Shown: positions 1-7,906 of the stretch, piece by piece | Layout of the letters: each line of letters opens with the position of its first letter | Position numbering within the stretch: position 1 is the first letter of the stretch | Assembly: GCF_024748615.1 (NCBI RefSeq) | Contig: NZ_CP087168.1 | Coordinates: 1,860,001 to 1,924,000 of the forward strand | Source: Pseudomonas sp. B21-048 | GTDB taxonomy: Bacteria > Pseudomonadota > Gammaproteobacteria > Pseudomonadales > Pseudomonadaceae | Direction: 5' to 3' | Length of the DNA stretch: 64,000 nt | Notes under the pieces: generated by a model | Databases searched by the model: none | Seen by the model: the letters and a program-made list of their open reading frames with translations, nothing else | Told to the model about the DNA's origin: nothing | Made by a program: the position numbers and the translations under genes

Positions 1-60
1 GGGGAGGGCCAGGGGCAGAAGAAGACTGGCCAGCAGCAATGGACGCAAAGAGTTGATCAT
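1..60 (-). CDS. N-terminus of a secreted protein, probably PBP4-type D-Ala-D-Ala carboxypeptidase (partial)
   Basis: Only the first 20 codons are in the window, read leftwards from the ATG at 58-60. They encode MINSLRPLLLASLLLPLALP, a signal-peptide start with a short polar head and a long Leu/Ala core. In pseudomonads the gene divergent from yggL is, from memory, often the dacB-like D-alanyl-D-alanine carboxypeptidase/endopeptidase, which trims peptidoglycan in the periplasm. That identity is inferred from position and signal peptide only; no catalytic motif is visible. The 234 bases between this start and yggL should hold both promoters. Confidence 0.45.
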   Translation of the reverse strand, partial: MINSLRPLLLASLLLPLALP

Positions 61-294
61 TTGAAATAAAACCCTACAGCCGAGGGGAAAAAAGACGAGG
101 GCATGGAGATAAATTCCCTCAGCGGTCATGAAAGTGTCGGCATTATGCCCCAAGGTGCAACAGCTTGTGCCGTACCCCGGTCGTCTAATCCGCTATTTTT
201 TTACCGACGGTAGGCGTAGCGCCGTTCTGAGACGGGCAATCGGCGCCTTAAACTGCTAAAGTGCGGCCCGTTATTACTTATGAGGATTGTTCCA

Positions 295-639
295 ATGGCG
301 ACTAACCGTTCCCAGCGTCTGCGCAAAAAACTGTGCGTCGATGAATTTCAAGAGCTGGGTTTCGAACTGAACCTGGATTTCAAAGAAGATTTGGCTGATG
401 AAGCCATTGATGCTTTCCTCGACGCGTTCCTGAAAGAAGCCATGGAAGCCAACGGTCTGGGCTATGTGGGCGGCGACGACTTCGGTCTGGTTTGCCTGCA
501 GAAGCGTGGCTCGGTTTCCGAAGAGCAGCGTGCCGCTGTTGAAGCCTGGCTCAAAGGCCGCAGCGAACTGACCGAAGCAACCGTCAGCCCGCTGATCGAC
601 GTCTGGTACCCGGAAAAGCCGATCAATCCGGTAGCTTGA
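295..639 (+). CDS. yggL: YggL family protein (DUF469)
   Basis: A 114-residue acidic cytoplasmic protein of the YggL/DUF469 family, reported to associate with the 50S ribosomal subunit. The N-terminus MATNRSQRLRKKLCVDEFQE and the GDDFGLV segment are family-typical. I prefer the ATG at 295 because GAGG lies nine bases upstream; the in-frame ATG at 280 would add MRIVP and overlap that ribosome binding site. It is monocistronic, with a strong terminator immediately downstream, and convergent with the BenE-family gene. Confidence 0.9.
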   Translation: MATNRSQRLRKKLCVDEFQELGFELNLDFKEDLADEAIDAFLDAFLKEAMEANGLGYVGGDDFGLVCLQKRGSVSEEQRAAVEAWLKGRSELTEATVSPLIDVWYPEKPINPVA

Positions 640-645
640 TGTTCT

Positions 646-680
646 AAAAAACGGCGACCCCAAGGGTCGCCGTTTTTTTT
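646..680. terminator. Rho-independent terminator, yggL / benE-like gene (bidirectional)
   Basis: A ten-base GC-rich stem (ACGGCGACCC with GGGTCGCCGT) has a three-base loop. It is preceded by an A run and followed by eight T residues, so it can act on both strands between two convergent genes. Confidence 0.93.
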
Positions 681-691
681 GTGAAGATCTT

Positions 692-1882
692 TCAGCTTTT
701 ACGCCAGTTCAAGATCAGCAAGGTCAACACCCCCGCGACAATCCCCCAAAACGCCGAACCGATGGAAAACAGCGTCAACCCCGACGCAGTCACCATAAAG
801 GTAATCAGCGCTGCTTCCCGTTCCTGCACTTGCGCCATGGCAATGCTCAACCCATTAATGATCGAGCCGAATAGCGCCAGCGCGGCAATCGACAGCACCA
901 GCTCTTTAGGCAATGCGGCGAACAACGCTGCCAGCGTCGCGCCGAACACTCCGGCAATCCCGTAGAAAATCCCGCACCAGACGGCTGCGGTGTAGCGCTT
1001 GTTGCGATCCTCATGGGCATGCGGCCCGGTGCAGATAGCCGCGCTGATGGCGGCCAGGTTGATCCCATGGGAGCCGAACGGCGCCAACAGCAACGAGGCG
1101 ATGCCGGTGGTGGTGATCAGTGGTGAGGCCGGCACGTTGTAGCCGTCGGCGCGCAATACGGCGATGCCCGGCATGTTTTGCGAGGTCATCGCCACCACGA
1201 ACAGTGGAATGCCGATGCTGATGGTCGCGGCCAGGGAGAAATGGGGCGTGGTCCAGACCGGCATCGCGACTTCGAGGTGGAAGCCACTGAAATCCAGCAA
1301 ACCCATAAACCCCGACAGCGCGGTGCCGATCAACAGCGCGGCGAGCACGGCGTAGCGGGGCGACAGGCGTTTGACCACCAGATACGTGAAGAACATCCCC
1401 AGGACCAGCGCAGTACGGTGCTGGGCGGCGACGAAAATCTCGCTGCCGATCTTGAACAGAATCCCCGCCAGCAATGCCGCCGCTAATGAGGCCGGAATCT
1501 TTTTCACCAGCCGTTCGAAACTGCCGGTCAGGCCGCAAATGGTCACCAGCACTGCACAAGTGATGTAGGCGCCGATGGCCTCGCCGTAGCTGACGCCGCC
1601 CAGGCTGGTGATCAGCAATGCTGCGCCGGGGGTCGACCAGGCGATGGTGATCGGGGTGCGGTAGCGCAGGGACAAGCCGATCGAGCACACTGCCATGCCA
1701 ATGGAGATCGCCCAGATCCATGACGAAATCTGCCCGCTGGTCAGGCCCGCCGCTTGCCCGGCCTGGAACATCAGCACCAGTGAGCTGGTGTAGCCGGTCA
1801 TCATGGCGATGAACCCGGCGACGATGGCCGAGGGTGATGTGTCCGTCAGGGGACGAAGCTGCGTGTGCGTGGCGTCGGTCAT
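692..1882 (-). CDS. BenE-family benzoate/H+ symporter-type permease
   Basis: An inner-membrane protein of 396 residues made almost wholly of hydrophobic segments, matching the BenE/YdcO family of proton symporters for benzoate-like substrates. The start at 1882 gives MTDATHTQLRPLTD before the first membrane segment; the longer reading from 1978 runs through a REP-like repeat and is unlikely. Conserved stretches include AGFIAMMTGYTSS and STPGAALL. No benzoate pathway genes are nearby; the neighbours are purine catabolism genes, so the substrate may be a purine-related acid instead. That is inference, so I give no gene symbol. Confidence 0.85.
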   Translation of the reverse strand: MTDATHTQLRPLTDTSPSAIVAGFIAMMTGYTSSLVLMFQAGQAAGLTSGQISSWIWAISIGMAVCSIGLSLRYRTPITIAWSTPGAALLITSLGGVSYGEAIGAYITCAVLVTICGLTGSFERLVKKIPASLAAALLAGILFKIGSEIFVAAQHRTALVLGMFFTYLVVKRLSPRYAVLAALLIGTALSGFMGLLDFSGFHLEVAMPVWTTPHFSLAATISIGIPLFVVAMTSQNMPGIAVLRADGYNVPASPLITTTGIASLLLAPFGSHGINLAAISAAICTGPHAHEDRNKRYTAAVWCGIFYGIAGVFGATLAALFAALPKELVLSIAALALFGSIINGLSIAMAQVQEREAALITFMVTASGLTLFSIGSAFWGIVAGVLTLLILNWRKS

Positions 1883-1932
1883 GACAGCGGTGTTCCTTGT
1901 TCTGATAAAGATGTCCGTAGCACCGCTGAACC

Positions 1933-2026
1933 CTGTGGGAGCGTGGCTTGCCCGCGAAGGCGTCGTGTCATTCAACATTGATATCGACTGACACTACGCC
2001 TTCGCGGGCAAGCCTCGCTCCTACTG
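1933..2026. repeat. Paired REP sequences (inverted, REPIN-like)
   Basis: Two copies of a Pseudomonas REP-type palindrome lie head to head. The left copy carries GCTTGCCCGCGAAGGCG; the right copy carries its complement CGCCTTCGCGGGCAAGC. About 20 bases separate them. They lie between the BenE-like gene and the GntR gene. Confidence 0.88.
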
Positions 2027-2136
2027 GGCATCGCGTTGAGCTGCGGATTCTGCGTTCAAGCCTAAACTGAAAAGTAACCGGTCGTTGCAATACAGCAAGG
2101 GCGACAAACAGCCGTACAGTCGTGTTGCCACCGTCC

Positions 2137-2148
2137 ATTGTGTACAAT
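2137..2148. promoter_or_regulatory. Candidate operator upstream of GntR gene
   Basis: ATTGT-GT-ACAAT is a short inverted repeat 92 bases before the start of the GntR gene. Its size and symmetry fit a site for a FadR-type GntR dimer, possibly for autoregulation. This is inferred from symmetry and position only. Confidence 0.35.
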
Positions 2149-2240
2149 CGCGGTGTTTTTTACGCGATACTTGCCAGCGACCCACTGTGCCGTATTACAG
2201 TCACGGTCAATTCGCCGCAGTTCTCCCGACTCGAGTGCCC

Positions 2241-3005
2241 ATGAACGAACAGTTGCAACCCCTCAAGAAACAACCGCGAGCAGGCAAAGCCGGCCACAGC
2301 GGTACCCAGGACGATATTGTCTATGCGCATATCTTCGAGGCCATCCTTGAGCAGCGTCTGGCGCCCGGCACCAAGTTGAGCGAAGAAGCGCTGGGGGAAA
2401 TTTTCGGGGTCAGCCGCACCATCATTCGCCGCGCGCTGTCGCGTCTGGCCCATGAAGGCGTGGTGTTGCTGCGACCGAATCGCGGCGCGGTCGTCGCCAG
2501 CCCGAGTGTCGAAGAGGCCCGTCAGGTGTTTCTGGCGCGGCGCCTGGTGGAGCGGGCGATCACTGAATTGGCGGTTCAGCACGCCACCGCCGAGCAACTT
2601 CTCGAACTGCGGCAGATGGTCAACGACGAGCGCGACAGCTTTTCCCGTGGCGATCGTGGTGCCGGTATCCGTTTGTCCGGCGAGTTCCATTTGAAACTGG
2701 CCGAAGCGGCGAAAAACGCGCCGCTGATCAGCTTCCAGCGCAGCCTGGTGTCGCAGACTTCGTTGATCATCGCCCAGTACGAGAGCGGCAACCGTTCCCA
2801 CTGTTCGTATGATGAACACACCCAGTTGATCGATGCGATCGAAGCCCGGGACGCGACGCTGGCGGTGGACCTGATGATGCATCACATGGACCACATCGAC
2901 AGCAAACTCAACCTCGACGAAGAAAGCGCGTCGGATGATTTGCATGCGGTGTTTTCGCATTTGTTGCAGACCAAGAAGCCTGGGCGTTCAACAGCCAAGC
3001 TTTAA
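2241..3005 (+). CDS. GntR family transcriptional regulator (FCD domain)
   Basis: A 254-residue regulator. Residues 30-95 form the winged helix of the GntR family (LSEEALGEIFGVSRTIIRRA, then the wing LLRPNRGAVVA). The remaining two thirds is an all-helical FCD ligand-binding domain with the metal-site histidines (FHLKL, HTQLIDAIEARD, MMHHM). The ATG at 2241 begins MNEQLQPLKKQPR; upstream in-frame codons look non-coding. It sits between the BenE-like permease and guaD, in the place of a regulator next to guaD in P. aeruginosa, so control of purine use is the likely role. The effector is unknown. Confidence 0.87.
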   Translation: MNEQLQPLKKQPRAGKAGHSGTQDDIVYAHIFEAILEQRLAPGTKLSEEALGEIFGVSRTIIRRALSRLAHEGVVLLRPNRGAVVASPSVEEARQVFLARRLVERAITELAVQHATAEQLLELRQMVNDERDSFSRGDRGAGIRLSGEFHLKLAEAAKNAPLISFQRSLVSQTSLIIAQYESGNRSHCSYDEHTQLIDAIEARDATLAVDLMMHHMDHIDSKLNLDEESASDDLHAVFSHLLQTKKPGRSTAKL

Positions 3006-3021
3006 GTCAGACCGCGTTGCG

Positions 3022-3050
3022 CCCATCGCGGGCAAGCCCACTCCCACAGG
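3022..3050. repeat. Single REP sequence
   Basis: One copy of the REP motif (ATCGCGGGCAAGCCCACTCC followed by CACAGG), directly before a longer GATC-ended repeat. It lies just after the GntR stop codon. Confidence 0.7.
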
Positions 3051-3056
3051 TTTGAT

Positions 3057-3166
3057 GATCGTTCCCACGCTCCACGTGGGAATGCCTCAATGGACGCTCC
3101 GCGTCCGCTTCGGCTGGGACGCGGAGCGTCCCGGGCTGCATTCCCACGCGGAGCGTGGGAACGATC
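3057..3166. repeat. GATC-ended palindromic repeat, family A, copy 1
   Basis: About 110 bases with terminal inverted repeats GATCGTTCCCACGC / GCGTGGGAACGATC and an inner inverted pair around GACGCTCCGCGTCC. Five further copies occur in this window (5399, 17475, 31587, 46958, 53771). It has no coding potential. Confidence 0.9.
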
Positions 3167-3175
3167 AACAGGCAA

Positions 3176-3214
3176 TAAAAATCCCCCGGGCTGTACGGCT
3201 ACGGGGGATTTTTT
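3176..3214. terminator. Rho-independent terminator, GntR / guaD (bidirectional)
   Basis: The stem AAAATCCCCC/GGGGGATTTT has a 16-base GC-rich loop and ends in a T run on the plus strand and an A run on the other side. It lies between convergent GntR and guaD. Confidence 0.85.
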
Positions 3215-3228
3215 ATGCCTGGAGAAAA

Positions 3229-4530
3229 CTAGCGCTGATGCACCAGATTCCCCGCCGCATACGTCTGCAGAACAGTCCGGTCATCCCCCAGCGTCATCAA
3301 TACAAACAACGTCTCGGCAATGTTATTGGCCTGCTTCAAGCGGTAGCCGAGCAGTGGCGTGGCGTTGTAGTCCAGCACCAGGAAGTCCGCGTCGCTGCCC
3401 GGTTGCAAGGTACCGATCTTGTCTTCCAGGCGCAGGGCGCGGGCGCCGCCGAGGGTGGCCAGGTACAGCGATTTGAACGGGCTCAGCCGCGCACCTTGGA
3501 GTTGCATGACTTTGTAGGCTTCGTTAAGGGTTTGCAGCAGCGAGAAACTGGTACCGCCACCGACGTCGGTACCGAGGCCGACATTGAGTTTGTGTTTCTC
3601 GGCCATCGGCAGATTGAACAAACCGCTGCCGAGGAACAGGTTCGAGGTCGGGCAAAACGCAATCGCCGAGCCGGCTTGCGCCAGACGCGCACATTCGTCG
3701 TCACACAGGTGCACGCCGTGGGCGAACACTGAGCGCTCGCCGAGCAATCGGTAGTGATCGTAAACGTCCAGATAGCCCTTGCGCTCCGGGAATAGCGCCT
3801 TGACCCACTCGACTTCCTTCAAGTTTTCGCTGATGTGGGTCTGCATGTACAGATCCGGATATTCACTCAGCAACTGGCCGGCAAGGGTCAGTTGTTCCGG
3901 GGTGCTGGTCGGGGCGAAGCGTGGGGTGACCGCGTAGTGCAGACGACCCTTGCCGTGCCAGCGCTCGATCAGCGTCTTGCTTTCGATGTAGCTCGATTCG
4001 GCGGTGTCGGTCAGGTAGTCCGGCGCGTTGCGGTCCATCATTACCTTGCCAGCGATCATCCGCAGGTCCAGTTGTTCGGCGGCCTCAAAGAACGAGTTCA
4101 CCGATTGCGGATGCACACTGCCGAACACCAGCGCCGTGGTGGTGCCGTTGCGCAGCAGTTCCTTGATGAAAATATCCGCGACTTCATCCGCGTGGGCCTT
4201 GTCGGCGAACTGGCTTTCGCACGGGAAGGTGTAAGTGTTGAGCCAGTCCAGAAGCTGTTCGCCATAGGCGCCGACCATGCCGGTTTGCGGCAGGTGGATG
4301 TGGGTGTCGATGAAGCCCGGGGTGATCAGCGCATCCTGATAATGAGTGATCTCGATGTCGGCCGGCAGGGTCGGCAGCAATTCGCTGGCGTGGCCGATGG
4401 CGCTGATCTGGCCGTTATCGATCACCAACAGGCCGTCTTCGAAATACTCGTACGAGGCTTCGATCCCCACTTCGGCGGGGTCGGCGATACTGTGCAGGAG
4501 GGCGGCGCGGTAGGCTTTGCGTGCAGGCAT
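3229..4530 (-). CDS. guaD: Guanine deaminase
   Basis: This zinc amidohydrolase deaminates guanine to xanthine, which then feeds the xanthine dehydrogenase encoded upstream. The 433 residues show the metal-binding THIHLPQ motif after PGFID, the HISEN segment, the FAHGVHL segment and the GLGTDVGGGTS active-site segment, all in the family order. I place the start at the ATG at 4530, eight bases after the xdhC stop; a TTG at 4542 overlaps that stop and would add four residues. It is probably the last gene of a xdhA-xdhB-xdhC-guaD transcript and is followed by a terminator. Confidence 0.95.
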   Translation of the reverse strand: MPARKAYRAALLHSIADPAEVGIEASYEYFEDGLLVIDNGQISAIGHASELLPTLPADIEITHYQDALITPGFIDTHIHLPQTGMVGAYGEQLLDWLNTYTFPCESQFADKAHADEVADIFIKELLRNGTTTALVFGSVHPQSVNSFFEAAEQLDLRMIAGKVMMDRNAPDYLTDTAESSYIESKTLIERWHGKGRLHYAVTPRFAPTSTPEQLTLAGQLLSEYPDLYMQTHISENLKEVEWVKALFPERKGYLDVYDHYRLLGERSVFAHGVHLCDDECARLAQAGSAIAFCPTSNLFLGSGLFNLPMAEKHKLNVGLGTDVGGGTSFSLLQTLNEAYKVMQLQGARLSPFKSLYLATLGGARALRLEDKIGTLQPGSDADFLVLDYNATPLLGYRLKQANNIAETLFVLMTLGDDRTVLQTYAAGNLVHQR

Positions 4531-4538
4531 GGGAGTTC

Positions 4539-5384
4539 TCAATTAGCAGCTTGGCTGCGGCGTGAAGCAGGCAGCAGTTTGGCGATCGATGATCCGGCGC
4601 TGGCGGTGTGCTGGCCGAAATTCGCGTTATAGGTGGCGATGATTTCGCCGGCGATGGAGATGGCGATTTCCACAGGCAACTTGCCTTTGACTTCGCCGAT
4701 GCCCATCGGGCAGCGCATGCGGTGCAGCACGCTGCTGTCGAAACCGCGGTCACGCAGGCGATGTTCGAACTTCACCCGTTTGGTCTTCGAACCGATCAGG
4801 CCGAAGTAGGCGAAGTCGTTGCGCTTGAGGATCGCGGCGGTGAGTTCGAGATCAAGCTGGTGGTTGTGGGTCATGACGATGCAGTAGCTGCCGGTGGGCA
4901 GATCATCGACTTCATCCAGCGGTTCTTCGGTGACGATTTTGCGTACGCCGTGGGGAATCTGTTCGGGGAACTCGGCTTCCCGTGAGTCGATCCAGCGCAC
5001 CCGGCAGGGCAGGCTGGCGAGCAGCGGTACCAGCGCCCGACCGACGTGGCCAGCGCCGAACACCGCAATCTGCGCCTGGACCTGGCCCATCGGTTCGAAC
5101 AGCAATACGGTCACACCACCGCAGCACTGGCCCAGGCTGGCGCCGAGGCTGAAGCGCTCCAGATGGGTGTCCTGTCGGCCGCTGGCCAGCATCTCGCGGC
5201 CGATCTGCGTGGCCTTGTATTCCAGATGCCCGCCACCAATGGTGTCGAACGTTTGTGTGGCGCTGATGACCATTTTCGAGCCGGCATTACGCGGCGTCGA
5301 GCCGAGCTCTTCGATGATGGTCACCAACACACAGGGTTCACCCCGGGTTTGCAGGTCGGCGAGGGCGTCGATCCAGTTGTACAT
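4539..5384 (-). CDS. xdhC: Xanthine dehydrogenase accessory protein XdhC
   Basis: A cytoplasmic chaperone of 281 residues that binds the molybdenum cofactor, supports its sulfuration and inserts it into XdhB. The N-terminal XdhC/CoxI domain carries ELGSTPRNAGSKM and TIGGGHLEY. The C-terminal Rossmann-like domain carries VFGAGHVGRAL and GLIGSKTKR, followed by the MRCPMGIGE-type closing motif. It lies downstream of xdhB but is separated from it by a family A repeat, so transcript stability or relative expression may differ between xdhAB and xdhC-guaD. Confidence 0.95.
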   Translation of the reverse strand: MYNWIDALADLQTRGEPCVLVTIIEELGSTPRNAGSKMVISATQTFDTIGGGHLEYKATQIGREMLASGRQDTHLERFSLGASLGQCCGGVTVLLFEPMGQVQAQIAVFGAGHVGRALVPLLASLPCRVRWIDSREAEFPEQIPHGVRKIVTEEPLDEVDDLPTGSYCIVMTHNHQLDLELTAAILKRNDFAYFGLIGSKTKRVKFEHRLRDRGFDSSVLHRMRCPMGIGEVKGKLPVEIAISIAGEIIATYNANFGQHTASAGSSIAKLLPASRRSQAAN

Positions 5385-5398
5385 GTTTCACCTCTCAA

Positions 5399-5511
5399 GA
5401 TCGTTCCCACGCTCTGCGTGGGAATGCATCTCTGGACGCTCCGCGTCCGCTGTTCACGATGCGACGCAGAGCGTCGCGGGCTGCATTCCCACGCAGAGCG
5501 TGGGAATGATC
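5399..5511. repeat. GATC-ended palindromic repeat, family A, copy 2
   Basis: The same terminal sequences as copy 1 (GATCGTTCCCACGCTCTGCG and its complement). It fills the gap between xdhB and xdhC, and its right end overlaps the xdhB stop codon at 5510-5512. Confidence 0.9.
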
Positions 5512-7906
5512 AAACCACCACTTCGGATTTGGCTTCCACGGCTTTCACCGCTTTCAACTGACGCATCTGCTCACAGCCCCACAACACCCGCTCCGGGGTC
5601 GCCGGTGCGTCGATTTTCGGTTGATGCTGGTAGTCGCCCAAACTGGCCACGGCGTCTTTGATCGCGCACCACGCGGCGATCCCGAGCATGAACGGCGGCT
5701 CACCCACGGCCTTGGAATGGAACACCGTGTCTTCCGGGTTCTTGCGGTTTTCCACCAGCTTCACCCGCAGGTCCAATGGCATGTCCGCCACCGCCGGGAT
5801 CTTGTAGCTGGCTGGGCCGTTGGTCATCAGTTTGCCTTTGTCATTCCACACCAGTTCTTCCATGGTCAGCCAACCCATGCCCTGGATGAAACCGCCCTCG
5901 ACCTGACCGATGTCGATCGCCGGGTTCAGCGAGTCGCCGACGTCGTGAAGAATGTCGGTACGCAGCATCTTGTACTCGCCGGTCAGGGTGTCGACGATCA
6001 CCTCGGCGCAGGCCGCACCGAAGGCGTAGTAGTAGAACGGCCGACCCCGCGCCTGACTGCGGTCGTAGTAGATTTTCGGGGTCTTGTAGAAGCCGGTGCT
6101 CGACAGCGAAACCTGGGCGAAATACGCCTGCTGGATCAGCGATTCAAAGGTCAGAATGTGATCGCGAACCCGCACGTGACCGTTGTGGAATTCCACGTCT
6201 TCTTCGCTGACCTTGTATTGCCGCGCGGCGAATTCCACCAAGCGTTTCTTGATGATTTCCGCCGCGTTTTGCGCCGCTTTCCCGTTGAGGTCGGCGCCGC
6301 TCGAAGCAGCGGTTGGCGAAGTGTTCGGGACCTTGTCGGTGTTGGTCGCGGTGATCTGCACGCGGTGCATTTCCACCTGGAACACTTCAGCCACGACTTG
6401 CGCAACCTTGGTGTTCAAACCTTGTCCCATTTCGGTGCCGCCGTGGTTCAGGTGGATGCTGCCGTCGGTGTAGATGTGGATCAGTGCACCGGCCTGATTG
6501 AGGAAGCTGGCGGTGAAGGAAATACCGAATTTTACCGGGGTCAGCGCCAGGCCCTTTTTCAGGATCGGGCTGTTGGCGTTGTAGCGACGGATCGCTTCGC
6601 GACGCTCGGCGTACTGGCTGCTTTCTTCCAGTTCGGCGGTCATTTCCTCGAGCATGTTGTGCTCGACGGTCTGGTAGTAATGGGTGATGTTGCGCTCGGT
6701 CTTGCCGTAGTAGTTGGCCTTGCGTACGGCCAGTGGATCGAGGCCCAGATGGCGGGCAATCGCGTCCATCACTTCTTCGATGGCAACCATGCCTTGTGGG
6801 CCGCCGAAACCCCGGTAAGCGGTGTTCGACGCGGTGTTGGTTTTGCAGCGGTGACCGTTGATGGTCGCGTCGCCCAGATAGTACGAGTTGTCGGCATGGA
6901 ACATCGCGCGGTCGACAATCGATGCCGACAAATCCGGTGAGCAACCACAGTTGCCGGCCAGTTCCAGCGCAATGCCGTGCAGGCGGCCAGTGCTGTCGAA
7001 GCCCACGTCGTACTCGACGTAGAACGGGTGACGCTTGCCAGTCATCAGCATGTCTTCGACACGCGGCAGGCGCATTTTGGTCGGCTGACCGGTCAGGTGC
7101 GCGATCACCGCGCACAGGCACGCCGGGCTTGCCGCTTGAGTCTCCTTGCCGCCGAAACCACCGCCCATGCGGCGCATGTCGACGACGATTTTGTTCATCG
7201 ACACGTCCAGTACTTCCGCCACCAGTTTCTGCACTTCGGTGGGGTTCTGGGTCGAGCAGTAAACGATCATGCCGCCGTCTTCGGTCGGCATCACCGAAGA
7301 GATCTGGGTTTCCAGATAAAAGTGTTCCTGGCCGCCGATGTGCAGCGTGCCCTGGATGCGATATTCAGCAGTAGCCAACGCAGTCGCCGAATCGCCGCGC
7401 TGATGCGTGTGGCTATCGAGCACAAAGTGGCGTTTGCGCAGGGCTTCGACCACGTCCAGAACCGGTTCCAGATCTTCATATTCGATGATCGCGGCCATGG
7501 CCGCTTTGCGCGCGGTTTCCAGGTCTTTTGCCGCCACGGCGAGCACCGGTTGACCGACGAATTGCACATCGTCGATGGCCAGCAACGGATCGCCCGGCAG
7601 CAATGGCCCGATGTCTTTCAGGCCCGGCACGTCTTCGTGGGTAATGGCGATGCGCACGCCTTCAAAGGCGTAGCAGGGCTGGGTGTCGATGCTGATGATT
7701 TTCGCGTGGGCACGATCCGACAGGCGTGCGTAAACGTGCAGCTGATTGGGGAATTCCAGCCGATCGTCGATGTACTGCGCTTCACCGGACACGTGCTTGT
7801 CGGCGCTGTCGTGCTTGACGCTGCGGCCGACACCGGTGGTCAGGTCCTTGGCGAACAATTCAGCCAGTTCGGCTTGGGTCTTCTCTACAGCGTGATGATT
7901 AGACAT
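5510..7906 (-). CDS. xdhB: Xanthine dehydrogenase, molybdopterin-binding subunit
   Basis: The large subunit (798 residues) holds the molybdenum cofactor and oxidises hypoxanthine and xanthine to urate. The N-terminal aldehyde oxidase/xanthine dehydrogenase hammerhead domain (about 25-140) is followed by the two-part Mo-binding domain, with GGQEHFYLE, MRRMGGGFGGKE and NTAYRGFGGPQG, and later GEPPFMLG near the C-terminus. It overlaps xdhA by eight bases (its ATG lies inside the xdhA stop region), which implies translational coupling. Electrons pass to the XdhA iron-sulfur and FAD centres. Confidence 0.97.
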   Translation of the reverse strand: MSNHHAVEKTQAELAELFAKDLTTGVGRSVKHDSADKHVSGEAQYIDDRLEFPNQLHVYARLSDRAHAKIISIDTQPCYAFEGVRIAITHEDVPGLKDIGPLLPGDPLLAIDDVQFVGQPVLAVAAKDLETARKAAMAAIIEYEDLEPVLDVVEALRKRHFVLDSHTHQRGDSATALATAEYRIQGTLHIGGQEHFYLETQISSVMPTEDGGMIVYCSTQNPTEVQKLVAEVLDVSMNKIVVDMRRMGGGFGGKETQAASPACLCAVIAHLTGQPTKMRLPRVEDMLMTGKRHPFYVEYDVGFDSTGRLHGIALELAGNCGCSPDLSASIVDRAMFHADNSYYLGDATINGHRCKTNTASNTAYRGFGGPQGMVAIEEVMDAIARHLGLDPLAVRKANYYGKTERNITHYYQTVEHNMLEEMTAELEESSQYAERREAIRRYNANSPILKKGLALTPVKFGISFTASFLNQAGALIHIYTDGSIHLNHGGTEMGQGLNTKVAQVVAEVFQVEMHRVQITATNTDKVPNTSPTAASSGADLNGKAAQNAAEIIKKRLVEFAARQYKVSEEDVEFHNGHVRVRDHILTFESLIQQAYFAQVSLSSTGFYKTPKIYYDRSQARGRPFYYYAFGAACAEVIVDTLTGEYKMLRTDILHDVGDSLNPAIDIGQVEGGFIQGMGWLTMEELVWNDKGKLMTNGPASYKIPAVADMPLDLRVKLVENRKNPEDTVFHSKAVGEPPFMLGIAAWCAIKDAVASLGDYQHQPKIDAPATPERVLWGCEQMRQLKAVKAVEAKSEVVV

